A stretch of 64,000 nucleotides of DNA from Arthrobacter sp. efr-133-TYG-118 (GCF_030209755.1 NZ_JARVRH010000008.1:1-64000); one strand, 5' to 3'; positions 15,587 through 24,826 are shown, numbered from the stretch's first letter. A program made the numbers and translations. Notes: a model not told the origin generated them from the sequence alone.

Positions 15587-17023
15587 CTACGGCTGAGGGG
15601 CCGTAGGGGTGGTTTTGGTGGTCGCGGTAGCCGACGGCGTGGGGCTCGTGGGCGCCGACGGCGCGGGCTCGGTGGGTGCCGGCGTCGCCGGCGGGGGCGG
15701 GGCTGACTGGGTGTGCGTCACGGTCGGTACCGGAGCGGGGAGGCCCGACGTCGGCGCCACCGTGGGCGCTACGGTCACCACAGGCGGAGCTGTCGCTGTG
15801 GGCGTCGGTGTCACCACAGGCGCCTGCGTCCCGGTAGGAGCCTGCGTCGCGGTAGGGCTCGGGGTGCCGCTCGGTGTCTTGCTTGGTGTGGGGGTGGCAC
15901 CCGGCGTCGCGGTCGGGGTGCCAGTCGGCGTCGCGCTCGGACTAGGCGTCGCGCTCGGACTAGGCGTCCCGGTCGGCGTGCCAGTCGGCGTCGCGGTCGG
16001 ACTAGGCGTCCCGGTGGGTGACGCCGTCGGACTAGCGGTGGGTGACGCCGTCGGCGTTTGCGTGCCCGTAGCAGACGGGCTTGGAGGCACAACCTTCGCT
16101 TCCTGCACCCCGCCGGTCACGGCCTCTCCATTGGGCACGGCTCCCGGGTCGGTCGGCACGGCCCCGGGGATGGACCAGACAGACCCCGCCGAGGTCGCGG
16201 TGGCGGAACCTGGCTGGTAGCTGACCATCGGGATATCGCCGAGGGGATCCACCTGCTTGGTTGGCAGGAACGTCCAGTTCATCGGGTTGGTGTAGACGCC
16301 GTTGAGAATGGTCTCGAAGTGCAGGTGGCAACCAGTCGAGGAACCCGTGGTTCCCACTCTGGCAATGACCTCGCCCACCCGGACCGATTGCCCCTTGACG
16401 ACGGCGATTCCCTGCAGGTGGTTGTACGTGGTGACGAGACCGTTGCCATGATCAATTTCCACGCGATTGCCGCCACCCCATGGATGCCAGCCCACGGCCC
16501 GGACAACCCCGGAGTCGGCTGCGTAGACGAGCGTGCCGCAAGCCGCGGCGAAATCCTGGCCCCAGTGGAACTCCCCCGGCAATCCCGTGAAAGGATCGAT
16601 CCTCAGCCCGAAGGGAGAGCTCGGAAGCAGCATTTCGAGCGGCGCGTAGAGTTTCCCGGCGGGGGGCCGGTCGAGGGAACTCGAGGAGACGTTGAGAGTG
16701 CCGACGCCGTTCTTGTCGAGGGTTTGGACCGGGGAACGTTCAAAAGACACCGTGGCTTTGTCACCTGCCTGGACCGGGGCCGATGACGGGCTTTGAGGCA
16801 CGGTCTCCTGCGCGCTGGACGTGGCACCATCCGTGGGCAGCATGCCGGGTTCAACCTGGCCCGTGGCCAAGGATCCGTCGCTTGCCGGACCGACGAGGCG
16901 CGGGCCCTGGAAACCAAAAGCGAGGATCACCACGACAGCCAGGAAGCAAGCCGAAAGGACCCGGCCAATTTTCCTTGTGAGCACCAGATCGACAATCCGG
17001 CCAGACTCATGATGCTTTCCCAC
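15587..17023 (-). CDS. M23-family (LytM) peptidase with long Thr/Pro-rich tail
   Basis: This 478-residue protein has a single N-terminal membrane anchor at about residues 18-40 (IGRVLSACFLAVVVILAFGF). An extracytoplasmic M23 domain follows, with the zinc motifs GEFHWGQDFAA and TGCHLHFETIL, of the type that cleaves peptidoglycan cross-bridges. From about residue 320 to the end the chain is low-complexity, with dozens of PT, SPT, GTP and ATP units. This may be a wall-spanning or glycosylated stalk, with the catalytic domain unusually on its N-terminal side. The tail makes the opposite strand look coding, but that is a composition effect. Confidence 0.85.
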   Translation of the reverse strand: MGKHHESGRIVDLVLTRKIGRVLSACFLAVVVILAFGFQGPRLVGPASDGSLATGQVEPGMLPTDGATSSAQETVPQSPSSAPVQAGDKATVSFERSPVQTLDKNGVGTLNVSSSSLDRPPAGKLYAPLEMLLPSSPFGLRIDPFTGLPGEFHWGQDFAAACGTLVYAADSGVVRAVGWHPWGGGNRVEIDHGNGLVTTYNHLQGIAVVKGQSVRVGEVIARVGTTGSSTGCHLHFETILNGVYTNPMNWTFLPTKQVDPLGDIPMVSYQPGSATATSAGSVWSIPGAVPTDPGAVPNGEAVTGGVQEAKVVPPSPSATGTQTPTASPTASPTASPTGTPSPTATPTGTPTGTPSPSATPSPSATPTGTPTATPGATPTPSKTPSGTPSPTATQAPTGTQAPVVTPTPTATAPPVVTVAPTVAPTSGLPAPVPTVTHTQSAPPPPATPAPTEPAPSAPTSPTPSATATTKTTPTAPQP

Positions 17024-17154
17024 AGCGGCTCCTGAGACAGGCGCTCATCCCCAGTACGGGCGCGCTTGTCCCATTGTGGCCGCTATGAAATCGAATGGGA
17101 ACACTCGACTTCATACTTGGCCGGTCCGTGAAATACTCGCCGGACCGTGCCGGG

Positions 17155-17535
17155 CTACTCGCCGAGGTTCTCTTTCAGCAGCGCGCGGTGCTCGACGGCG
17201 GCATCCGAATGGAGCGCGCGGCCGGCGTCGGTCAGCTCGAGGTACAGCGAGCGGCGGTCATCCGTGCAGGTTACGCGGGAGACGAGTCCGGCTTTCTCCA
17301 AGCGGTCAACAACCTTGGAAACGGCGCTCTGGGTCATGGGAGTCCGCTCCCCGAGTGCCTTCATTCGGCAGGCGGAGTCAACGCTTTCAGCAACGAGATC
17401 GAGGATTTCGAATTCGTTCAGGCCGATGTCGAACTTCGCTTCGAGGGCGCGGTCGATGGCCGCCGCGGTGCGGAAGTACGAGTTCTGGATGCTGCGCCAT
17501 TGCTCAACCAGCTGGCGATCCTGCGTTGTTGCCAT
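17155..17535 (-). CDS. MarR-family transcriptional regulator
   Basis: This 126-residue winged-helix regulator shows the MarR core MTQSAVSKVVDRLEKAGLVSRVTCTDDRRSLYLELTDAGR, with helix-turn-helix and wing at about residues 65-105. It is slightly shorter than typical MarR proteins at the C-terminus. It is divergent from an MFS drug-exporter-like gene with 96 nt between starts. That intergenic region carries four GTCAT repeats, so it probably represses the exporter and itself. Confidence 0.88.
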   Translation of the reverse strand: MATTQDRQLVEQWRSIQNSYFRTAAAIDRALEAKFDIGLNEFEILDLVAESVDSACRMKALGERTPMTQSAVSKVVDRLEKAGLVSRVTCTDDRRSLYLELTDAGRALHSDAAVEHRALLKENLGE

Positions 17536-17571
17536 GGCCCGATTCTAGTCGAAACCCCAAATAAAGTCCAC

Positions 17572-17625
17572 GTCATAAGATTCCGAGTCATATTCCTTGT
17601 CATTGAATGACGTGTCATATAGATT
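17572..17625 (+). promoter_or_regulatory. Divergent promoter region with four GTCAT repeats
   Basis: GTCAT occurs at 17572, 17587, 17599 and 17614 (spacing 15, 12, 15). The third is part of the dyad TCATTGAATGA. TTGTCA (17597-17602) and TAGATT (17620-17625), separated by 17 nt, would start transcription at the exporter's ATG (17632), giving a leaderless mRNA. The repeats overlap this promoter, as expected for MarR repression. Confidence 0.5.
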
Positions 17626-17631
17626 GATGCC

Positions 17632-19098
17632 ATGACTTCACCAAGCACCCTCACTAGATCTGCCGAGCAGCTCCATACAGCCGTCCGCTGGACCCGGGCC
17701 CAGTGGCTGCTGCTAATGGTGGTGTGCACCGTCCTGGCCCTCGACGGCCTGGACGTTTCCATGGTGGGCGTAGCCCTTCCCTCCATCGGCCACGAACTCC
17801 ACCTCGGAACCGATTCCCTGCAGTGGATCGTTTCCGCCTACGTCCTGGGCTACGGGAGCCTGTTGCTCCTGGGCGGACGGCTCGCTGACCTGCTGGGCCG
17901 GCGTCGGATCTTCCTGATCGCCTTGACCGTGTTCGCCGCGGCATCCCTCCTCGGCGGGCTCGTGAACGATCCCACCCTCTTGATCGCCACCCGCTTCGTC
18001 AAAGGCCTGGCTGCGGCGTTCACTGCCCCTACCGGGTTCTCCATCATCACCACCAACTTCGCCGAAGGCCGCGAGCGCAACAAGGCCCTGTCCATCTTCA
18101 CCACTTTCGGCGCGAGCGGCTTTTCGCTCGGGCTGGTGGTTGGCGGGCTCATGACCAGCTTGAGCTGGCGCTGGACCTTCCTGGTGTCGGTACCGATCGC
18201 AGTCGCCGTCGTGCTTCTTGGCATGCTGTTCATTCCCCGGGACAAGCCGTCCACGGAAGAGAGCGGCCATGATGTCTGGGGCGCAGTCACCCTCGCGCTC
18301 GGCATGCTTGGCCTCGTGTACACCTTGGTGTCAGCTCCGGAGAAGGGCTGGGGGTCTGTGGCAACAATCGCCGGATTCGCTATCTCTGCCGCCGTGCTGG
18401 CAACCTTCGCCGTCATCGAAAACCGCGTAAAGCACCCGCTCATCCGCTTCGGCATCCTTCGTGAAGGCTGGGTGGCCCGTGCCAACCTGAGTGCGGTAGG
18501 ACTATTCGGTTCCTATCTGAGCTTCCAGTTCATCCTCACGATGTACTTGCAGTCGGTGCTCGGCTGGTCCCCCTTGGGCATGGCTCTTGCCTTGCTTCCC
18601 ACGGGGCTCCTGGTGGCAACTAGCGCCCCCTTCGCGGACAGGTTCATTGAGAAATTCGGGGCCCCGAAGCTCATCCTCACTGGCCTGACCGCCATGGGAC
18701 TTGGCTACGTCTTGTTCCTCCGCGTTGGAACCTCACCCAACTATGTCCTGGACATCCTGCCCTCGGTCATCCTGCTGGGCATCGGTTTCGCTTTGGCTTT
18801 TCCGTCCATCAACGTGCAAGCCACCGCTGGCATCCGGGATTCGGAGCAGGGGCTGGCGGCCGGACTCATCCAGACCAGCACGCAGGTCGGCGCAGCCCTT
18901 GTCCTTGCGGTGACCACTGCGATCGTCAGCGGGCATGGCGGGGCCGACGGCACAAGCGGCACGCTCAGCGCCGCGGCCATGCTCGATCAGTACCGTCCCG
19001 GTTTGGTCCTGAGCGCTGCCGTGGCAATCGCGGCCCTGCTGGTGGCAGCGTCACCGGCGCGCCGCCGTCGGGCACTTGCGGAGCAACCCGCAGCCTAA
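17632..19098 (+). CDS. DHA2-like MFS exporter (14-helix, EmrB/QacA type)
   Basis: This 488-residue transporter has about 14 hydrophobic segments. Helix 1 contains the family mark ALDGLDVSMVGVALPSIG (usually LD-TIVNVALP). The loop GGRLADLLGRRRIFL is MFS motif A, and SWRWTFLVSVPIA is the DHA2 motif C region. Such proteins export toxic organic compounds with protons. The divergent MarR gene supports a drug or stress-inducible exporter, but the substrate is unknown. A large perfect hairpin follows it at 19109-19154. Confidence 0.9.
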   Translation: MTSPSTLTRSAEQLHTAVRWTRAQWLLLMVVCTVLALDGLDVSMVGVALPSIGHELHLGTDSLQWIVSAYVLGYGSLLLLGGRLADLLGRRRIFLIALTVFAAASLLGGLVNDPTLLIATRFVKGLAAAFTAPTGFSIITTNFAEGRERNKALSIFTTFGASGFSLGLVVGGLMTSLSWRWTFLVSVPIAVAVVLLGMLFIPRDKPSTEESGHDVWGAVTLALGMLGLVYTLVSAPEKGWGSVATIAGFAISAAVLATFAVIENRVKHPLIRFGILREGWVARANLSAVGLFGSYLSFQFILTMYLQSVLGWSPLGMALALLPTGLLVATSAPFADRFIEKFGAPKLILTGLTAMGLGYVLFLRVGTSPNYVLDILPSVILLGIGFALAFPSINVQATAGIRDSEQGLAAGLIQTSTQVGAALVLAVTTAIVSGHGGADGTSGTLSAAAMLDQYRPGLVLSAAVAIAALLVAASPARRRRALAEQPAA

Positions 19099-19108
19099 GC
19101 GGATTCGC

Positions 19109-19154
19109 GCAAAGGTGCCGGCCCGCCGTTTCCACAGCGGGCCGGCACCTTTGC
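19109..19154. terminator. Perfect 18-bp hairpin after the MFS exporter (family E)
   Basis: GCAAAGGTGCCGGCCCGC (19109-19126) pairs with 19137-19154 without mismatch around a 10-nt loop. A degenerate extra arm (GGCACCTTGCGCCAACA) follows at about 19166-19182. It begins 10 nt after the exporter stop. There is no U-tract, so it is either a stem-only terminator or another intergenic palindrome family. Confidence 0.65.
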
Positions 19155-19204
19155 GTAAACAAGACGGCACCTTGCGCCAACAGAATGCTGCGCAACAATG
19201 GACC

Positions 19205-20116
19205 ATGGTCAACTTCCTGAAGAAGTGGCAAGCGGAGCTGCGGACGACTTTTACTGGTCACCCGCAGTCCACGCCTGACTGGGTGCTGCGGCTTGCGGAG
19301 GGAAACGACCCCGGATACCACCTTCCCGGATCGGCCGTCTGGGCTGTCCACGGGTCCATGTCCACGATCGTCGCGGGAATCCGGGTGCTGCTCATGCAGT
19401 CCCTGCACCCCGGCGCCTTGGCGGGCGTGTATGACCATTCAGGCTTCAAAAGGGATCCCCTCGGCCGGCTGGCAAATACCATACGTTGGATATTCACCGT
19501 GAGCTACGGCTCCATGGACGCAGCCCACACGGCAACCCATTTCGTGCGGCGGGTCCATGATTCCGTCAAAGGCAGCTACGTTGACGCCCAGGGGCAGACC
19601 CGCGAGTATTCAGCCAACGATCCCGAGCTTCTCCGCTGGGTCCACGTTGCGTACGCGGATTCCTTCGTGGCGGCGCACCGGATCTGGGGAGGTGCCATCC
19701 CCGGGGGCACCGATGCCTACATCCGCGAGTGGGCCCAGGCCGGCCGCCTGATGGGAGTCGAGGACCCTCCCCTGAGCCTCGCGGAAGTGACGGCGGAAAT
19801 GGACCGCTGGTACACCTCCGGCCATCTTCGCGCGGACGAGCGGCTCAGGGAAACCATCGAATTCATCCGATATCCCCCGTTGAAAGCGTCACTGCAACCC
19901 GGTTACCGGATTTTGTTCGCCGCGGCCGTGGCCAGCCTGGAACCCCGGTATCGGGAACTGTTGGGGCTGGAAAAGGCCCGTTTTGGCCCCATCCCGCTAC
20001 CGTCGATTTTCGCCGCGCGGGTGGTCCTCGCCGTCGTGCGCCTGACTTTGGGCCGCAGCGGCCCCAGCGAGCAGGCCGCCCGTCAGCGGTTACGGCGCTT
20101 GGGGTACGAGGCATAG
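19205..20116 (+). CDS. Oxygenase MpaB-family protein (DUF2236)
   Basis: This 303-residue helical protein carries the MpaB/Lcp marks: WAVHGSMSTIVAGIRVLLMQSLHPGALAGVYDHSGFKRDP, ARRVHDSVKG-like RRVHDSVKGSY, and LLRWVHVAYADSFVAAHRIWGG. The family includes heme-dependent oxygenases such as latex-clearing protein and mycophenolic acid oxygenase. Most bacterial members have no assigned substrate. The ATG at 19205 is chosen by similarity (MVNFLKKWQAELR), and the ribosome site is weak. A bidirectional terminator separates it from putA. Confidence 0.82.
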   Translation: MVNFLKKWQAELRTTFTGHPQSTPDWVLRLAEGNDPGYHLPGSAVWAVHGSMSTIVAGIRVLLMQSLHPGALAGVYDHSGFKRDPLGRLANTIRWIFTVSYGSMDAAHTATHFVRRVHDSVKGSYVDAQGQTREYSANDPELLRWVHVAYADSFVAAHRIWGGAIPGGTDAYIREWAQAGRLMGVEDPPLSLAEVTAEMDRWYTSGHLRADERLRETIEFIRYPPLKASLQPGYRILFAAAVASLEPRYRELLGLEKARFGPIPLPSIFAARVVLAVVRLTLGRSGPSEQAARQRLRRLGYEA

Positions 20117-20123
20117 ACGCAAA

Positions 20124-20163
20124 GAAGCCCGGCGGAACGGCTTGTGGCCGTCCGCCGGGCTTC
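20124..20163. terminator. Bidirectional terminator between the MpaB-like gene and putA
   Basis: GAAGCCCGGCGGA (20124-20136) pairs perfectly with TCCGCCGGGCTTC (20151-20163) around a 14-nt loop, and A/T-rich bases flank both sides. It lies between two convergent stops. Confidence 0.8.
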
Positions 20164-20175
20164 TATGACGAATCG

Positions 20176-23100
20176 CTAGATCAGCTCGTCCGACAGGTGG
20201 TTCGGAGTGCCGAAGCGGTGCGCCGTGATGCTGATGGCCTGCTCGTGCAGGAACGGCAGCATCTCGATGCGTCCGGCCGGGGTCACCGCGCCGTGGTAGA
20301 TCGCGACGTCGGGACGACCGCCGGTCGCTGCGCTCAGCGCGCTGCTGTCCCCGCCGATCAGGCGGATGCGGCCACCGTTGATGCCTGCCGCGGAAGCCAG
20401 CCATTCGGCGTCGTTCTGGATGCGGGTGCTTACGCCGAGCCCCGCGAACGCTGCCACAACTGCTTCGGGAAGCTCGACGGCGGAGGACACCGTGAGTGCC
20501 GAACCCGCCACTGCCCCGGCTGCTGCGACGCGAAGCAAGTCCACGAGCTTCCCGCCCTCGGACAAGCGGATGGTCACGGGGACGGCCCGGTACCGGAAGA
20601 CGTTGCGCTCGGCGCTCAGGCCGGAGACGTCCTTGCGGGTGCCGAATTCCGTGGCCCATGCCGCGGCGTCGCTAAAGAGCGCCTTCTGCAGGGCCTCCGC
20701 GTCGCCGGCCTCAACAAGCGGGCCTGCGGCCTTGGCAGCGGCAAGGATCGAAGCTGCCGCGCCCTTGAGCGTGGCACCGCGCTTCGCGCCGGGTTCGGCG
20801 GGGAGCCAGCTGCCCAGTCCGACCAGGTAGTTTGGTCCGCCGGCCTTGGTGCCCGCGCCAACGGCGGACTTCTTCCAGCCGCCGAACGGCTGCCGCTGGA
20901 CGATGGCGCCCGTGATGCCGCGGTTCACGTAGAGGTTGCCGGCCTGGATGGTGTCCAGCCAGACGCCCATTTCATCGGAATCGAGCGAGTGCAACCCCGC
21001 GGTGAGGCCATATTCGATCTCATTCTGGATGGCGATGGCTTCTTCCAAAGTGGACGCCGTCATGACGCCGAGGACCGGGCCGAAGAACTCGGTCAGGTGG
21101 AAGTAGGAGCCGCGCTTGACGCCGAACCGGATGCCCGGGGACCACAGACGGCCGGTCTCGTCGAGCTTCTCCGGCTTCACGGCCCAGGTCTCGCCGTCGC
21201 CGAGGGTGGTCAGCGCGTTGAGGAGCTTGCCGTTGGCCGCCTCGATGATCGGTCCCATCTGGGTGGTGGCCTGTTCCGGGTAGCCCACCTTGAGCGAGCG
21301 GGCTGCATCCACGAGTTGGTTGTGGAAGCGCTCGGAGGTGGCAACGGAACCTACCAGGATCACGAGCGAAGCGGCGGAGCACTTCTGCCCGGCGTGCCCG
21401 AAAGCCGAGTACACGACGTCCTTGGCGGCGAGATCGAGGTCCGCGTGCGGGGTGACGATGATGGCGTTCTTGCCGGAGGTCTCCGCGAGCAGCGGGAGGT
21501 CCTGCCGGAAGGAGCGGAAAAGCTCAGCGGTCTCGTAACCGCCCGTGAGGATCACGCGGTCAACGCTGGGGTGCGAGACCAGCTGGGTGCCCAGCTCGCG
21601 TTCTTCGAGCTGCACGAGCGCCAGCACTTCGCGCGGCACACCGGCCTCCCACAGCGCGTCCACCATGACGGAACCGGAGCGGCGGGCCTGCTTTGCGGGT
21701 TTGATTACGACGGCGGATCCCGCCGCGAGTGCCGCGAGCGTCGAGCCGGCGGGAATCGCCACCGGGAAGTTCCAGGGCGGGGTCACGACGGTGAGGTTCG
21801 CTGGGACGAACGTGGCGCCGTCGACCGTTTCCAGGTCCTTGGCGCGCTCGGCGTAGTAGTGCGCGAAGTCGATTGCTTCGCTGACTTCGGGGTCGCCCTG
21901 TTCGATCGTCTTGCCGGTCTCGGAGGCCATGACCTCAAGTAGCTCGGCGCGGCGGGATTCCAGGATGTCGCCCGCGCGGTGCAGGATGGCTGCGCGCTCG
22001 GTAGCCGGCATGGCGCCCCATTTTTCGCCAGCCTCGACGGCGGCGGCGATGATGCGTTCCAGTTCCTGGGCGTCCCTGACCTTGCTGGCTTCAACGATCG
22101 CGTTACCGGCGGTGGATCCCGGAATGCGCTCCAGGATGGCGCGGCCCCAGGCCCGGTTGGCTGGCAGGGCAGGATCGGTGTCCGGAGTGTTGGCGAAACC
22201 ATCTTTTGGCGCCGAGACGGCGGGCTCGTTGCGGTCCTGCGTGCGGTTGGGGGCCGGAACGGCGTCGTCCAGCTCCGCGAGGGAGGCGAGGAAACGCTGC
22301 TTCTCGCGTTCGAACAGCGATCTGCTTTCTGGGGAGTTCCCCCCAAGTTCGAACACCGCGGACATGAAGTTGTCCTGGCTGGCGCCTTCTTCGAGGCGGC
22401 GGATCAGGTAGGCGATGGCGACGTCGAACTCGCCCGGGTGCACTACCGGTGTGTACAACAGGAGGCTGCCGACGTCCTTGCGGACGGCCGTGGCCTGGCC
22501 CGTGGCCATGCCGAGGAGCATCTCGAACTCAATGCCCTTCGTAACGCCCCGCTCCTTGGCCAGCAGCCAGGCAAACGCCACGTCGAAGAGGTTGTGGCCT
22601 GCGACGCCGATCCGGACCGCATCGATGCGCTCGGTGGTGAGGGCGTAGTTGAGGACGCGCTTGTAGTTGGTGTCCGAATCCTGCTTGGTGCCCCACGTTG
22701 CGAGCGGCCAGCCCTGGATGGAGGCCTGGACCTGTTCCATGGGCAGGTTGGCGCCCTTGACGACGCGCACCTTGATGGGAGCGCCGCCGTTTGCCCGGCG
22801 GACGGCAGCCCATTCCTGCAGTTCCTGCATGGCCGAGAGCGCATCCGGGAGGTAGGCCTGAAGCACGATGCCGGCCTCGAGGTTCTTGAATTCGGGCTTG
22901 TCCAGGATCCGGGTGAACACGGCCATGGTCAGGCTGAGGTCCTTGTATTCCTCCATGTCCAGATTGATGAACTTGGGCTTGGGGAACGATGCAGCCAGCT
23001 TGTAGAGCGGGGTGAGCTTCTCCACCACGTGATCCACTGCTTCGTCGAAGGCCCACAGCGAGTGCGGGGCCGCCGTGGAGGACTCCTTGATGGAGACGTA

Positions 23101-23667
23101 GTCGACGTCGTCACGAGCCAGGAGCTTGAGGGTTCCCTCGAGCCTGCGGCTGGCTTCGCGTTCGCCCAGGACGGCCTCTCCCAGCAGGTTCACGTTCAGG
23201 TGGACGCCGTTCTGCTTGATCTTGGCGATGGCCGGACCGAGCTTGGCGTCCGTGGCGTCCACGATCAGGTGGCCCACCATGTCACGGAGGACTTTGCGGG
23301 CGATCGGGATGACCACTTGCGGCAGGACCGGAGCCATGACGCCGCCGGTGCGTACGGCAGCGCGCATGTACCAGGGCAGGAAGGCAGGGACCTTCGGGGC
23401 AAGCCTGGCCAGGTTGCGGCCGGCAACGGACAGGTCCTCGGGGCGGATGACGCCGTCGACGAATCCCACCGTGAAGTCGAGGCCATTCGGATCCTTGAGT
23501 ACGCCGGCGAGGCGCTGTGCGGAAACGTCAACGGGCACCTTCGAGGCTTCGGTGAGCCAGTGTCGAACCAGCTGGATGGCCTCGTGGGCCAACTCCTGGA
23601 GGTGTCCCGATTCCGGGGTGGATTGTGTCCTGGCGTCGATGCTCGAATCCCGGGTTGGTGTGCTCAT
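20176..23667 (-). CDS. putA: Bifunctional proline dehydrogenase / glutamate-semialdehyde dehydrogenase PutA
   Basis: This 1163-residue enzyme oxidises proline to glutamate. The N-terminal half (to about residue 480) is a PRODH barrel, seen in DDVDYVSIKESS, KFINLDMEEYKDL, IKVRVVKGANLPME and LLLYTPVVHPGEFD. Residues about 510-1000 form the aldehyde dehydrogenase, with TPPWNFPVAIPAG, LAETSGKNAIIV (glutamate base) and GHAGQKCSAAS (catalytic Cys763). The last 160 residues resemble the C-terminal accessory domain. There is no N-terminal ribbon-helix-helix, so it is not self-repressing. Control probably comes from the divergent LysR gene. Confidence 0.95.
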   Translation of the reverse strand: MSTPTRDSSIDARTQSTPESGHLQELAHEAIQLVRHWLTEASKVPVDVSAQRLAGVLKDPNGLDFTVGFVDGVIRPEDLSVAGRNLARLAPKVPAFLPWYMRAAVRTGGVMAPVLPQVVIPIARKVLRDMVGHLIVDATDAKLGPAIAKIKQNGVHLNVNLLGEAVLGEREASRRLEGTLKLLARDDVDYVSIKESSTAAPHSLWAFDEAVDHVVEKLTPLYKLAASFPKPKFINLDMEEYKDLSLTMAVFTRILDKPEFKNLEAGIVLQAYLPDALSAMQELQEWAAVRRANGGAPIKVRVVKGANLPMEQVQASIQGWPLATWGTKQDSDTNYKRVLNYALTTERIDAVRIGVAGHNLFDVAFAWLLAKERGVTKGIEFEMLLGMATGQATAVRKDVGSLLLYTPVVHPGEFDVAIAYLIRRLEEGASQDNFMSAVFELGGNSPESRSLFEREKQRFLASLAELDDAVPAPNRTQDRNEPAVSAPKDGFANTPDTDPALPANRAWGRAILERIPGSTAGNAIVEASKVRDAQELERIIAAAVEAGEKWGAMPATERAAILHRAGDILESRRAELLEVMASETGKTIEQGDPEVSEAIDFAHYYAERAKDLETVDGATFVPANLTVVTPPWNFPVAIPAGSTLAALAAGSAVVIKPAKQARRSGSVMVDALWEAGVPREVLALVQLEERELGTQLVSHPSVDRVILTGGYETAELFRSFRQDLPLLAETSGKNAIIVTPHADLDLAAKDVVYSAFGHAGQKCSAASLVILVGSVATSERFHNQLVDAARSLKVGYPEQATTQMGPIIEAANGKLLNALTTLGDGETWAVKPEKLDETGRLWSPGIRFGVKRGSYFHLTEFFGPVLGVMTASTLEEAIAIQNEIEYGLTAGLHSLDSDEMGVWLDTIQAGNLYVNRGITGAIVQRQPFGGWKKSAVGAGTKAGGPNYLVGLGSWLPAEPGAKRGATLKGAAASILAAAKAAGPLVEAGDAEALQKALFSDAAAWATEFGTRKDVSGLSAERNVFRYRAVPVTIRLSEGGKLVDLLRVAAAGAVAGSALTVSSAVELPEAVVAAFAGLGVSTRIQNDAEWLASAAGINGGRIRLIGGDSSALSAATGGRPDVAIYHGAVTPAGRIEMLPFLHEQAISITAHRFGTPNHLSDELI

Positions 23668-23747
23668 GCGCTTCGTTCCTTTTGGTGCGGAGAGTGCTTT
23701 GTTTCCATCAGTATGGATCTACAATCAGATTAGGAAAAGCGATCTTT

Positions 23748-23767
23748 TCTGAAGAATATTCATTAGA
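23748..23767. promoter_or_regulatory. LysR-type operator dyad between putA and its regulator
   Basis: TCTGAAGAATATTCATTAGA has twofold symmetry at 16 of 20 positions around GAATATTC and contains T-N11-A spacing, the shape expected of LysR-type binding sites. It lies 81 nt before the putA start and 26 nt before the regulator start. Confidence 0.6.
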
Positions 23768-23792
23768 TTTCTCGACCCTTCTGGAGAGCCGA

Positions 23793-24692
23793 ATGTTGGA
23801 CGTCCGCAGGCTGCGCTTGCTGCACGAATTGAAGATCCGCGGAACGCTCGCAGAAGTGGCTGACGCGATGAAGTACAGCCCGTCGTCGGTGTCCCAGCAG
23901 CTGACCTTGCTGGAGAAGGAAGCCGGCGTGAAACTGCTTCGGAAATCGGGAAGACGCGTGCAGCTCACGCCGCAGGCAGAGATCCTGGTGGAACATACGG
24001 CGGCCTTGCTGGCCACACTGGAGCGGGCCGAGACGGACTTGGCGGCATCGCTTTCCACGGTCACGGGCACGGTCCGGCTGGCCGTGTTCCAAACCGCCGC
24101 TTTGGCTCTCATGCCGGACTTCCTCACCATCATGAAGAGCGAGTATCCCGAAGTGCGCGTCGAGATGATCCAACGCGAACCGGAGACTGCGCTCTATGAA
24201 ACGTGGGCCCGCGACTTCGACATTGTGGTGGCCGAGCAATACCCGGGACACGCAGCCCCGCACCACCCCGGCCTGGACAGGGCCACGCTGACCAGCGACG
24301 CCATCAGGCTGGCCACTCCCCCAATTGGCCTCGGCGGCGAATCGATTTCCTCGCTCGCGGACACGGCTACGCTGCCATGGGTCATGGAACCGCGCGGTGC
24401 GGCGTCCCGCCACTGGGCAGAGCAAGCATGCCGCTCCGCCGGTTTCGAGCCCGACGTCCGCTACGAAACCGCCGACCTCCAAGCACAAATCCGGCTCATC
24501 GAGTCCGGCAATGCCGTGGCCCTCATGCCGGACCTCGTCTGGACGGGACGGACCACGCCAGTGCAGCTACTGGACCTCCCCGGATTGCCCAAGCGGACAG
24601 TCTTCACCTCGACGCGTACCGCAGGCCGGATCCACCCGGCAATCTTGGCGTGCCGGGAGGTGCTGGAACGGGTGGCTGCGGAACGGGTTTAG
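23793..24692 (+). CDS. LysR-family regulator, probable activator of putA
   Basis: This 299-residue regulator has an N-terminal winged helix at residues 1-60 (MLDVRRLRLLHELKIRGTLAEVADAMKYSPSSVSQQLTLLEKEAG). A periplasmic-binding-like effector domain follows, beginning at GTVRLAVFQTAALALMPDFL. The ATG at 23793 has GGAGAG upstream and opens directly on the DNA-binding helix, so the longer upstream frame is rejected. It is divergent from putA with 125 nt between starts. Proline or a derivative is the probable effector, by inference from position. Confidence 0.88.
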   Translation: MLDVRRLRLLHELKIRGTLAEVADAMKYSPSSVSQQLTLLEKEAGVKLLRKSGRRVQLTPQAEILVEHTAALLATLERAETDLAASLSTVTGTVRLAVFQTAALALMPDFLTIMKSEYPEVRVEMIQREPETALYETWARDFDIVVAEQYPGHAAPHHPGLDRATLTSDAIRLATPPIGLGGESISSLADTATLPWVMEPRGAASRHWAEQACRSAGFEPDVRYETADLQAQIRLIESGNAVALMPDLVWTGRTTPVQLLDLPGLPKRTVFTSTRTAGRIHPAILACREVLERVAAERV

Positions 24693-24826
24693 GGCGGGGG
24701 GCGAGCGGCCGAAACCGAGGCTTTGGCGGGCCAACCCGGCGCTTGTTTCTCACCCGGGAGCAACAGGAGCCGGTCCTGAAAACAATCCTCGGTTTCAGCA
24801 ACGCAGCTTGAGGGGAATCCGGGACC

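Noticed and set aside
15800..16060. Apparent tandem repeat array resembling a CRISPR or minisatellite
   Set aside because: The repeats are in frame within the M23 peptidase gene and encode Thr/Pro units. There are no regular spacers.
15609..16220. Gly/Val-rich open frame opposite the M23 peptidase tail
   Set aside because: It is the complement of the Thr/Pro repeats, with repetitive composition and no independent start signal.
19729..23733. Long open frames on the plus strand across putA
   Set aside because: They mirror the putA codon pattern in a GC-rich gene, have no recognisable domain and no ribosome site, while putA is unmistakable.
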